This document shows positions 57,467-64,000 of a stretch of 64,000 nt of DNA, piece by piece (position 1 is the first letter of the stretch; each line of letters opens with the position of its first letter). The stretch is from NCBI GenBank assembly GCA_963836085.1, contig CAWIHT010000009.1, forward strand, positions 62,001-126,000, written 5' to 3'. The notes under the pieces are model-generated. The model did no database searches and was not told the DNA's origin. It saw only the letters and a list, made by a program, of their open reading frames with translations. The position numbers and the translations under genes were made by a program. The DNA comes from JAHEEL01 sp963836085 (lineage in GTDB: Bacteria; Actinomycetota; Acidimicrobiia; Spongiisociales; UBA5794).

Positions 57467-58405
57467 GTGGCCGACATGATTCTGGTGTGCACCGACCTGC
57501 GGAAGTCGTACGGGGACATCGTCGCCGTCGACGGCGTCGGATTCTCGATCGCCGCAGGCGAGACCTACGGCCTGCTCGGGCCCAACGGCGCGGGCAAGAC
57601 CACCAGCATCTCGATGATTGCCGGCCTCCTGGAGAAGGACGGTGGCTCGGCGGTGGTGACGGGGAACGAGATCACCACGAAGAGTACGGCGGCGAAGGCC
57701 GCGATCGGACTCGTGCCGCAGGATCTGGCGATCTACCCGGATCTGACCGGTCGCGAGAACCTGCGGTTCTTTGGGAAGCTCTACGCCATGGGCACGGGTC
57801 TCAACGAGCGGGTCGATGAGGTGCTCGAGATCATCGAGCTCACGGATCGCGCGGACGACCAGACCAAGGAGTACTCCGGAGGGATGAAGCGGCGGCTCAA
57901 CATCGGCCTGGGGCTCCTGCACCGACCGGCGTTGCTCATCCTCGACGAGCCAACGGTCGGTGTCGACCCACAGAGCAGGAACGCCATTCTCGAGAACGTC
58001 GAGCGACTTGGGGAACAGGGCATGGCGGTGCTGTACACGACCCACTACATGGAGGAGGCGGAACGCCTCTGCGACCGGATCGGAATCATCGACGAAGGCA
58101 GGATCATCGCCGAGGGCACCCGGCGCGAATTGGTGGCCCTCGTCGGCGGTCGGGACCGGCTCCATGTCGAGACGTCCGGTGACCCGTCGACGGTCGTCGC
58201 TGATGTGACCGCTCTCGCAGACGTTGAGTCGTGTTCTGCCGCCGGGTCGGCACTCGAGGTCGTAGCCGTGAACGCCTCACGTGCTCTTCCCGAGGTCGTG
58301 CTGGCCATCACACGCGACGGCCTGGATGTCCACTCGGTCGACGTGTCGGAACCGGATCTCGAGTCGGTGTTCCTCCACCTCACCGGGAAGGCGCTCCGCG
58401 AGTAA
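57467..58405 (+). CDS. ABC transporter ATP-binding protein
   Basis: This 312-residue ATPase has Walker A GPNGAGKTT, Q-loop VPQDLAIYPDLTGREN, signature YSGGMKRRLNIGLGLL, Walker B LLILDEPTVGVDP and an H-loop His in YTTHYMEEAE. A C-terminal domain of about 90 residues resembles DrrA/NatA-type exporters. The GTG has a GAGGGAGG ribosome site. Two permeases follow with one-base overlaps, so the three form one exporter. Drugs or lipids are typical family substrates; this one is unknown. Confidence 0.93.
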   Translation: MADMILVCTDLRKSYGDIVAVDGVGFSIAAGETYGLLGPNGAGKTTSISMIAGLLEKDGGSAVVTGNEITTKSTAAKAAIGLVPQDLAIYPDLTGRENLRFFGKLYAMGTGLNERVDEVLEIIELTDRADDQTKEYSGGMKRRLNIGLGLLHRPALLILDEPTVGVDPQSRNAILENVERLGEQGMAVLYTTHYMEEAERLCDRIGIIDEGRIIAEGTRRELVALVGGRDRLHVETSGDPSTVVADVTALADVESCSAAGSALEVVAVNASRALPEVVLAITRDGLDVHSVDVSEPDLESVFLHLTGKALRE

Positions 58406-59571
58406 TGCACGCTGCACTCACGATCGCCGCCAAGGATCTCACGGAGCGCCTCCGGGACCGCTCCGCGATCGTTCTGGCGATCGTTGTGCCGCTGGGACTC
58501 GCGTTCATCATGAACCTGACGCTCGGTCCGATCACCGAGCAGGCATTCAGCACCGACGTGGCGGTCGCCGACGCAGACGGTGGCGCCGTGTCGCAGGCAT
58601 TCTCAGGGATGCTGTCCGAGATCGAAGAAGCGGGCTTCATCACCGTCTCGGAATCACCCAGCGAGGCGGCAGCACGGGCGATGATCGATGCCGACGAAGT
58701 GTCGACGGCCTACCTCGTTCCCGAAGGGTTCTCCGACGCCGTCGGGATGAACCGGGACGCCGAGATCACGGTCGTCGCGAACCCGGATCAGGCCATCGGG
58801 GCACAAGTCGGCAGAGCGATGGCAGAGGGGTTTGCCGGGGAGGTCAATGCGGTCCGCCTCTCGGTGGCGACGGCGCTCGCGCTCGGCGCCGATGACCCCG
58901 GAGCGCTTGCGGCGGCGGCAGCGGCGGAACCTCCGCCAATCGTCCTCGCCTCCGGACAGACCGAGGGGAAAGGCTTCGACTTCGCCACCTTCTACGCGAC
59001 CGGCATCGCCGTGTTCTTCCTCTTCTTCACGGTTCAGTTCGGCGTGCTGAGCATCATCGACGAGCGCGAGACCGGGACGATGCCGCGGCTGCTCGTTGCC
59101 CCGATCTCGAAGCAGTCGATTCTCGTCGGCAAGTTGGCCGCATCGTTCCTGATGGGTGTCGCGAGCACGGTCGTGCTCTGGATTGCGACCACCCTGCTGA
59201 TGGGTGCCGACTGGGGATCGTCGATCGGCGTTCTGATCCTCATCTTCGCCGGCGTCGCTGCAGCAATGGGGCTCACCGCAGCAATTGCGACGTTCACGAC
59301 CACAGCCGAGCAGGCCGGGGCGATCACGGCATTCATCGTCGTGGTCTTCGGTGTCCTCGGCGGTGTGTTCTTCCCCGTGACGCGGGTCTCGGGAGCGTTC
59401 GTCGTGGTGAGCCGGTTCGCTCCGCACTTCTGGCTCATGGACGGATTCCAACGCCTTTCAGCCGGTGAGGGCATTGCAGACATCCTGCCGGCGCTCGGGG
59501 CCATCCTTCTGTTTGCTGCGGTACTCGGCGGGATCGGACTCGTGAGAGCCCGGGACCTGGTGAAGTACTGA
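58405..59571 (+). CDS. ABC-2 type exporter permease, large-loop type (1)
   Basis: This 388-residue protein has one membrane segment near residue 30, an extracellular domain of about 150 residues (SMLSEIEEAGFITVSE-like part, then EITVVANPDQAIGAQ), and five C-terminal membrane segments. Between these lies IIDERETGTMPRLLVAPISK, the usual coupling sequence. It belongs to the ABC2_membrane_3 type and should dimerise with the next permease. The ATG overlaps the ATPase stop by one base. Confidence 0.88.
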   Translation: MHAALTIAAKDLTERLRDRSAIVLAIVVPLGLAFIMNLTLGPITEQAFSTDVAVADADGGAVSQAFSGMLSEIEEAGFITVSESPSEAAARAMIDADEVSTAYLVPEGFSDAVGMNRDAEITVVANPDQAIGAQVGRAMAEGFAGEVNAVRLSVATALALGADDPGALAAAAAAEPPPIVLASGQTEGKGFDFATFYATGIAVFFLFFTVQFGVLSIIDERETGTMPRLLVAPISKQSILVGKLAASFLMGVASTVVLWIATTLLMGADWGSSIGVLILIFAGVAAAMGLTAAIATFTTTAEQAGAITAFIVVVFGVLGGVFFPVTRVSGAFVVVSRFAPHFWLMDGFQRLSAGEGIADILPALGAILLFAAVLGGIGLVRARDLVKY

Positions 59572-60722
59572 TGAAGACGCTCACGATCGCTGCGAACAGC
59601 CTGCGCAGGCTCTTCCGGGACCGGGCGAACATCTTCTTCGTGTTCGTCCTCCCGATCGTCCTCATCCTCGTGCTCGGACTCGTGTTCGGCTCCGGGTTCA
59701 TCAGTCGGGTTGCGGTTGTGGTCCCGTCCGGCGATGAACAGGCGCGAGGGCTCTTCGATGAGATCGCGTCGTCCACGGCCTTCGAGACGGTCGAGTCGAG
59801 TGATGAAGAAGACGCCCGGCAACGCCTCCGCCGGAACGACATCGACGCGGTGATCGTGATCCCCGCCGGCTACGGCGAACTCCTCGACGGCGGGGGGCAG
59901 GCCGAGATCGGCTACTTCGCGACGGCGAGCGCCGGCGGCATCGATGTGCAGGCCGTGGTCGACGCAGCCGTCGTCGAACAGGGCTCGAAGGTACGCGCCG
60001 CCCGGTTCGCAGCAGAGGCAACCGGCGCAGATCCGGCGATGGCCCTCGCCACGGCGGTTGCCGTGCAGGAGGAACTGCCGTCGGTGATTGTCGTGGCTGA
60101 GGGCGACACGGTGAGCGACGCTGCCGGTCCGGCAGACGCGAGCGCCGCCCAGCAACTGCTGTTGTTCATGTTCCTGACCGCGCTGACCTCGTCAACCGCG
60201 TTGATTCAGTCGCGGCGCCTCGGCGTCTCCGAGCGGATGTTTTCGACACCGACGACAGCCGGCACCATCATCGGCGGCGAGACCCTCGGCAGATTCCTCG
60301 TGGTGATGCTTCAGGGGGTGTTCATTGTTCTGATGGCCGCCGTGCTGTTCGATATCTCGTGGGGCGACCCAATCGGTGCGATGCTCGTGGTGTCGGCGTT
60401 CGCTCTGACGGGTACCGGAGCCGGGATGCTCCTCGGGTCCACGTTCTCAACCGAGCAACAGGCAGGCGGCATAGCGATCTTCGGTGCCCTCATGCTGGCC
60501 GCTCTTGGTGGATCGATGGTCCCGCTCGAGATCTTCCCGGACTCGATGGTCACGATCGCCCATCTGACGCCGCACGCCTGGGGGAACGACGCGTTCTCCG
60601 AACTGATTCTCCATGGAGCGGGTGTCTCGGACATCCTGCTCGAACTGACGGTCCTGACGCTCTACGGACTCACGCTGGTAGTGATCGCGGCCGTGATCTT
60701 CCGGCGGCGACTCACCCATTGA
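59571..60722 (+). CDS. ABC-2 type exporter permease, large-loop type (2)
   Basis: This 383-residue protein has the same layout as the permease before it: one N-terminal membrane segment, a large outer domain (about 45-190) and five or six C-terminal segments with SRRLGVSERMFSTPTTAGTI between the first two. It overlaps the previous stop by one base, and its own end overlaps the convergent YczE-like gene by 11 bases. Confidence 0.88.
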   Translation: MKTLTIAANSLRRLFRDRANIFFVFVLPIVLILVLGLVFGSGFISRVAVVVPSGDEQARGLFDEIASSTAFETVESSDEEDARQRLRRNDIDAVIVIPAGYGELLDGGGQAEIGYFATASAGGIDVQAVVDAAVVEQGSKVRAARFAAEATGADPAMALATAVAVQEELPSVIVVAEGDTVSDAAGPADASAAQQLLLFMFLTALTSSTALIQSRRLGVSERMFSTPTTAGTIIGGETLGRFLVVMLQGVFIVLMAAVLFDISWGDPIGAMLVVSAFALTGTGAGMLLGSTFSTEQQAGGIAIFGALMLAALGGSMVPLEIFPDSMVTIAHLTPHAWGNDAFSELILHGAGVSDILLELTVLTLYGLTLVVIAAVIFRRRLTH

Positions 60723-61335
60723 CCTTCGGCACCACCGGAATGATGGACAGCCGCTTCAGGAAGTACTGAACGAGCGGGCCCATACCGAACGCGAAGATGA
60801 CGGTCCCGATGCCGACGGTCCCGCCGAGGGCCCAGCCGACGATGAGCGCTGAAATCTCGATGCCGCCCCGGGCCCACGCGATCGAGATCCCGCGCTTGGC
60901 CAGACCGGTCATGAGGCCATCGCGGGGGCCCGGGCCAAGGCCGGCGCCGATGTAGAACCCGGAGCCGATGGCGACGATCACCACCCCGACGAGCAATGCG
61001 ATCCACCGGAGGATGAGGCTGTCGAGCGTCTCGGGGAGGAACAGCAACGCTCCGTCAAGTACGAGCCCAATCACGATCGCGTTCGCGATCGTGCCGATCC
61101 CGATGCGTTCCTTCAGGGGAATCCACAAGAGCAGCACGGCGAACCCGGTGATGATCACCACGGTTCCGATCGGGATCCCCGTTCGACGCGAGATGCCCTG
61201 GTGCAAGACGTCCCACGGTGAGAGTCCGAGGTGCGCGATCACCATGAGCGCCAGGCCGAGCCCGAACAAGGTGAGCCCGAACAGCAACCGCGCAAGCCGC
61301 GGCCAGAGATCGGAGAGTGGAGGGTTCGGGAGCAC
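60712..61335 (-). CDS. YczE/YitT-like integral membrane protein
   Basis: This 207-residue protein has five or six hydrophobic segments. It has LLFGLTLFGLGLALMVIAHL, GLSPWDVLHQGISRRTGIPIG and GFYIGAGLGPGPRDGLMTGL, matching the YczE family pattern; the biochemical role of that family is not known. The start is probably GTG 61335 or GTG 61371; the much longer open frame to 61641 crosses the gatC promoter and is rejected. Confidence 0.8.
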   Translation of the reverse strand: MLPNPPLSDLWPRLARLLFGLTLFGLGLALMVIAHLGLSPWDVLHQGISRRTGIPIGTVVIITGFAVLLLWIPLKERIGIGTIANAIVIGLVLDGALLFLPETLDSLILRWIALLVGVVIVAIGSGFYIGAGLGPGPRDGLMTGLAKRGISIAWARGGIEISALIVGWALGGTVGIGTVIFAFGMGPLVQYFLKRLSIIPVVPKVNG

Positions 61336-61412
61336 GAGCCGGAGGGTAGGGGGGAAGTGGCTCCCAGCCACCAGCTCGCCCTGCCGTCCCGCTACTCGGA
61401 CACGACGACCAG

Positions 61413-61418
61413 TACCAT
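61413..61418 (+). promoter_or_regulatory. Putative -10 element of a leaderless promoter
   Basis: TACCAT lies 7 bases before the gatC ATG at 61426; no ribosome site is present. Confidence 0.5.
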
Positions 61419-61425
61419 CGTTGCC

Positions 61426-61716
61426 ATGCCAGTTGAGATTGATATTGCACGGGTCGCGAGCCTTGCGCGGATCGCATTGACCGACGAAGAGCTTGCGGCG
61501 TATGCGAAGCAGCTCGAGAACATCCTTGAGCACGCCGAGCGTGTGCAGGCGCTGCCGACCGACGGGGTGGAGCCGACGTCGCATCCGCTCCCGATGGTCA
61601 ACGCGTTCCGTCCGGACGAGGCAAAGGGCTCGCTCGATCACGATGAGGCGCTCGCCGGCGCCCCCGACACCGAGGACGGCTATTTCCGCGTCCCGAAGAT
61701 CCTGGACGAATCATGA
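61426..61716 (+). CDS. gatC: Asp-tRNA(Asn)/Glu-tRNA(Gln) amidotransferase subunit C
   Basis: This 96-residue subunit has IDIARVASLARIALTDEE at the start, the helix KQLENILEHAERVQAL and the C-terminal ending DGYFRVPKILD that wraps GatA and GatB. It stabilises the GatCAB complex, which makes Gln-tRNA or Asn-tRNA from misacylated precursors. The ATG at 61426 follows a -10 element directly. The stop overlaps gatA (ATGA). Confidence 0.95.
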   Translation: MPVEIDIARVASLARIALTDEELAAYAKQLENILEHAERVQALPTDGVEPTSHPLPMVNAFRPDEAKGSLDHDEALAGAPDTEDGYFRVPKILDES

Positions 61717-63191
61717 CCGACCTCGCCGACCTGACGATTGGCGAGGCGACGGCTGGTCTCCGCTCCGGCGACTTCACCGCCGTAGACCTGCTCGACGCCG
61801 TTGAGCTCCGGGCCGCCGTCTCCGAATCCCAACTCCACGCCTACCTCACCCTCGATCGCGAAGGTGCCCGGACCGCGGCTCAGGCGGCAGACCAGGCGCT
61901 CGCCGACGGCGATACCCGGCCGCTTCTCGGGATCCCGGTTGCCGTGAAGGACAACATGGTCACGAAAGGTGTCGAGACCACGGCCGGTTCACAGATCCTG
62001 GCGGGCTGGACGCCTCCCTACAGCGGCACCGCCGTGAAGCGCATAGAGGACGCCGGCGCCGTCATCGTGGGCAAGACCAACCTCGACGAGTTCGCGATGG
62101 GTTCGTCGACCGAGAACTCTGCGTACGGGCCAACCCGCAATCCCTGGAACACCGACACCGTCCCTGGTGGGTCGTCCGGCGGGTCTGCCGCCGCAGTTGC
62201 CGCCGGGTCGGCGCTCGGGGCATACGGTTCGGACACCGGCGGCTCGATCCGCCAACCTGCCGCACTCACCGGAACCGTTGGAGCCAAGCCGACGTACGGT
62301 CTCGTCAGCCGCTACGGCCTGATCGCGTTTGCATCCTCGCTCGATCAGATTGGTCCGATCGCCCAGACCGTCCCCGACGCGGCGACGCTGCTCGAAGCCG
62401 TCGTTGGGTGGGATCCGCTCGACGCTACGAGCTACCACGGCGATGTGCCCGCCATCTCTCGATCGCTCGACGCGGGCGTTCGCGGAGTTCGTATTGGCGT
62501 GATCACCGAACTCATGGGCGACGGCATTGATCTCGACGTCCTGGCGGCCACCCGGGCGACGATCGATCAACTCGCCGATGCCGGCGCCAAGATCGTGGAG
62601 TTGTCCCTCCCCGCCATCGAGTACGCCCTTTCTGCCTACTACCTGGTTGCGCCGGCAGAGTGTTCGGCCAACCTCGCCCGGTTCGACGGCGTCCGATACG
62701 GTCTGCGTGTTGACGGTGCGACCACCGAGGAGATGATGGCCAAGACGAGGGCCGAGGGATTCGGTCCCGAGGTCACCCGGCGGATTCTGCTCGGCACCTA
62801 CGCCCTGTCGGCCGGGTACTACGACGCCTTCTACGGCCAGGCCCAACGGGTCCGGACTCTCTTGCGTCGGGAATTCGCCACGGCCTACGAGCAGGTCGAT
62901 GTGCTGGTCTCGCCGACGGCACCGACCACGGCGTTCGAGGTCGGATCGAAGACAACCGATCCGCTCACGATGTACCTGTCGGACATCTGCACGATTGCCA
63001 CCAACCTCGCCGGCGACCCGGCAATGTCGGTGCCCGTCGGCTTGGGCGAGGACGGCTTGCCGATCGGGTTCCAGGTGTTGGCCCCCTCCCTCGGGGAGGA
63101 GGTCATGTTCCAGGTGGCCGCGGAAGTTGAACGACTCACCGGATTCGACGACCGGGCGAAACTCGCGACGTCGAAGGTGGTGGCGCCATGA
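61713..63191 (+). CDS. gatA: Asp-tRNA(Asn)/Glu-tRNA(Gln) amidotransferase subunit A
   Basis: This 492-residue glutaminase subunit releases ammonia for the transamidation. The catalytic Lys is in PVAVKDNMVTKGVETTAGS, the cis-Ser in GGSSGGSAAAVAAG and the nucleophile Ser in SDTGGSIRQPAALTG. YGLVSRYGLIAFASSLDQIGP is the GatA-specific segment that separates it from the free amidase at 17581-18963. It lies between gatC and gatB with four-base overlaps on both sides. Confidence 0.97.
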   Translation: MTDLADLTIGEATAGLRSGDFTAVDLLDAVELRAAVSESQLHAYLTLDREGARTAAQAADQALADGDTRPLLGIPVAVKDNMVTKGVETTAGSQILAGWTPPYSGTAVKRIEDAGAVIVGKTNLDEFAMGSSTENSAYGPTRNPWNTDTVPGGSSGGSAAAVAAGSALGAYGSDTGGSIRQPAALTGTVGAKPTYGLVSRYGLIAFASSLDQIGPIAQTVPDAATLLEAVVGWDPLDATSYHGDVPAISRSLDAGVRGVRIGVITELMGDGIDLDVLAATRATIDQLADAGAKIVELSLPAIEYALSAYYLVAPAECSANLARFDGVRYGLRVDGATTEEMMAKTRAEGFGPEVTRRILLGTYALSAGYYDAFYGQAQRVRTLLRREFATAYEQVDVLVSPTAPTTAFEVGSKTTDPLTMYLSDICTIATNLAGDPAMSVPVGLGEDGLPIGFQVLAPSLGEEVMFQVAAEVERLTGFDDRAKLATSKVVAP

Positions 63192-64000
63192 CCGAGTGGG
63201 AAGCCGTCATCGGTCTCGAAACGCACGTTGAACTCCAGACGAACTCGAAGATGTTCTGTGGCTGCCCGGTCGACTTCGGCGACGAGCCGAATACGGCGGT
63301 ATGCCCCGTCTGCCTCGCTCTCCCCGGTGCTCTCCCGGTGCCGAACGAGCAGGCGATCGAAGGGATCTTGTCGATCGGTGAGGCGCTCGATTGCACCCTT
63401 ACGGAGAGCTCGCTGTTCTACCGCAAGAACTACTTCTATCCGGACCTGCCGAAGAACTACCAGATCTCCCAGTACACGTTCCCGCTGTGCGTCGACGGGC
63501 GTGTCGATGTCGACGTTGATGGCGAACCGACCACGGTCGGGATCACCAGGGTCCACATGGAGGAAGACACGGGGAAGAGCACCCATGTCGGTCAGAGCGG
63601 TCGGATCCACGGCGCAGAGCACACGTTGCTCGACTTCAACCGGGCCGGCGTTCCCCTCGTCGAGATCGTGACCGAACCCGACATTCGCTCTCCGGAGCAG
63701 GCCCGTGCCTACGGGACGGAACTCCAGCGGATCGTGCGAGCGATCGGTGTGTCCGACGCCCGTCTCGAAGAAGGCTCCATGCGTTTCGACGCCAACATCT
63801 CGGTCCGGCCCGTGGGGGAGGAGAAGCTCGGAACGCGCACCGAGGTCAAGAACGTCAACTCCCTCCGGTCGATGCAGCGGGCGATCGCCTTCGAGATCAC
63901 ACGCCAGATCGAGATTCTCGAAGGCGGCGGGTCGATCCATCAGGAGACCCGCCACTGGGACGAGGCCAAGGGAATGACCCGGTCGGGACGCACGAAGGAG
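63188..64000 (+). CDS. gatB: Asp-tRNA(Asn)/Glu-tRNA(Gln) amidotransferase subunit B (3' end missing)
   Basis: The first 271 codons are visible; the gene runs off the right edge. They show EAVIGLETHVELQTNSKMFC, CPVCLALPGALPVPN, YFYPDLPKNYQISQY, HMEEDTGKS and GSMRFDANISVR, all part of the GatB kinase domain that activates the misacylated tRNA and receives ammonia from GatA. The zinc-type cysteines CGC and CPVC are present. The ATG overlaps the gatA stop. Confidence 0.97.
   Translation, partial: MTEWEAVIGLETHVELQTNSKMFCGCPVDFGDEPNTAVCPVCLALPGALPVPNEQAIEGILSIGEALDCTLTESSLFYRKNYFYPDLPKNYQISQYTFPLCVDGRVDVDVDGEPTTVGITRVHMEEDTGKSTHVGQSGRIHGAEHTLLDFNRAGVPLVEIVTEPDIRSPEQARAYGTELQRIVRAIGVSDARLEEGSMRFDANISVRPVGEEKLGTRTEVKNVNSLRSMQRAIAFEITRQIEILEGGGSIHQETRHWDEAKGMTRSGRTKE

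Overview
The window is high-GC DNA with densely packed genes that often overlap by 1-4 bp (ATGA, GTGA, TGATG). It reads as a free-living actinobacterium, probably of the class Acidimicrobiia. The supporting signs are a nickel superoxide dismutase with a SodX-like protease, a two-domain MutT1-type protein, the order iscS-mnmA-MetE-like-ligA followed further on by gatCAB (as in mycobacteria), a fosfomycin-insensitive-type MurA, and many SLH-like domains with the Cys-bearing GCNPP...YCP signature. The class assignment is an inference. No tRNA, rRNA, CRISPR array, phage or insertion sequence was recognised.

Layout. 1-17.6 kb is a cell-envelope region: a GT2/pyruvyl-transferase fusion cut by the left edge, three short secreted SLH-like proteins (two sharing a perfect 343-bp repeat), a subtilase, an M15-type peptidase and a SpoIID-type protein (each with three SLH-like domains), then a UDP-sugar dehydrogenase, two glycosyltransferases, a flippase and a DUF3048 lipoprotein. 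Ketal-pyruvylated wall polymers are the known ligand of SLH domains, so the pyruvyl transferase and the SLH proteins plausibly form one anchoring system. 17.6-26.6 kb holds an amidase, korAB, DUF402, AlkD, a methyltransferase, sodX/sodN and murJ. 26.6-31.1 kb holds two paired ABC ATPase/permease sets and an EamA transporter.

31.1-37.7 kb is the most interesting part: a bacterial microcompartment (BMC) locus. A divergent MerR-like regulator and a short LPFTG protein face an operon of an RpiB-like protein, DeoC, BMC-T, BMC-H, BMC-P, a PduP-type aldehyde dehydrogenase, a second BMC-T and two more BMC-P. All three enzymes carry N-terminal amphipathic extensions that look like encapsulation peptides. 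The likely chemistry is deoxyribose 5-phosphate to acetaldehyde plus glyceraldehyde 3-phosphate, then acetaldehyde to acetyl-CoA inside the shell. This fits the computationally defined sugar-phosphate-utilizing (SPU) class. The RpiB-like protein has Asp where RpiB normally has its catalytic Cys, and it appears to start at a rare ATT codon.

37.7-64 kb is mostly housekeeping: a MutT1/Ppk1 pair, canonical rpiB, murA, a NifU-domain protein, meaB, enoyl-CoA hydratase, iscS-mnmA-MetE-like-ligA, a YceI-domain membrane protein, dapC-dapD-dapE, a three-gene ABC exporter, a YczE-like membrane protein, and gatC-gatA-gatB running off the right edge. Many genes have a TANNNT-like -10 element 6-9 nt before the start codon and no Shine-Dalgarno sequence, which suggests widespread leaderless transcription.
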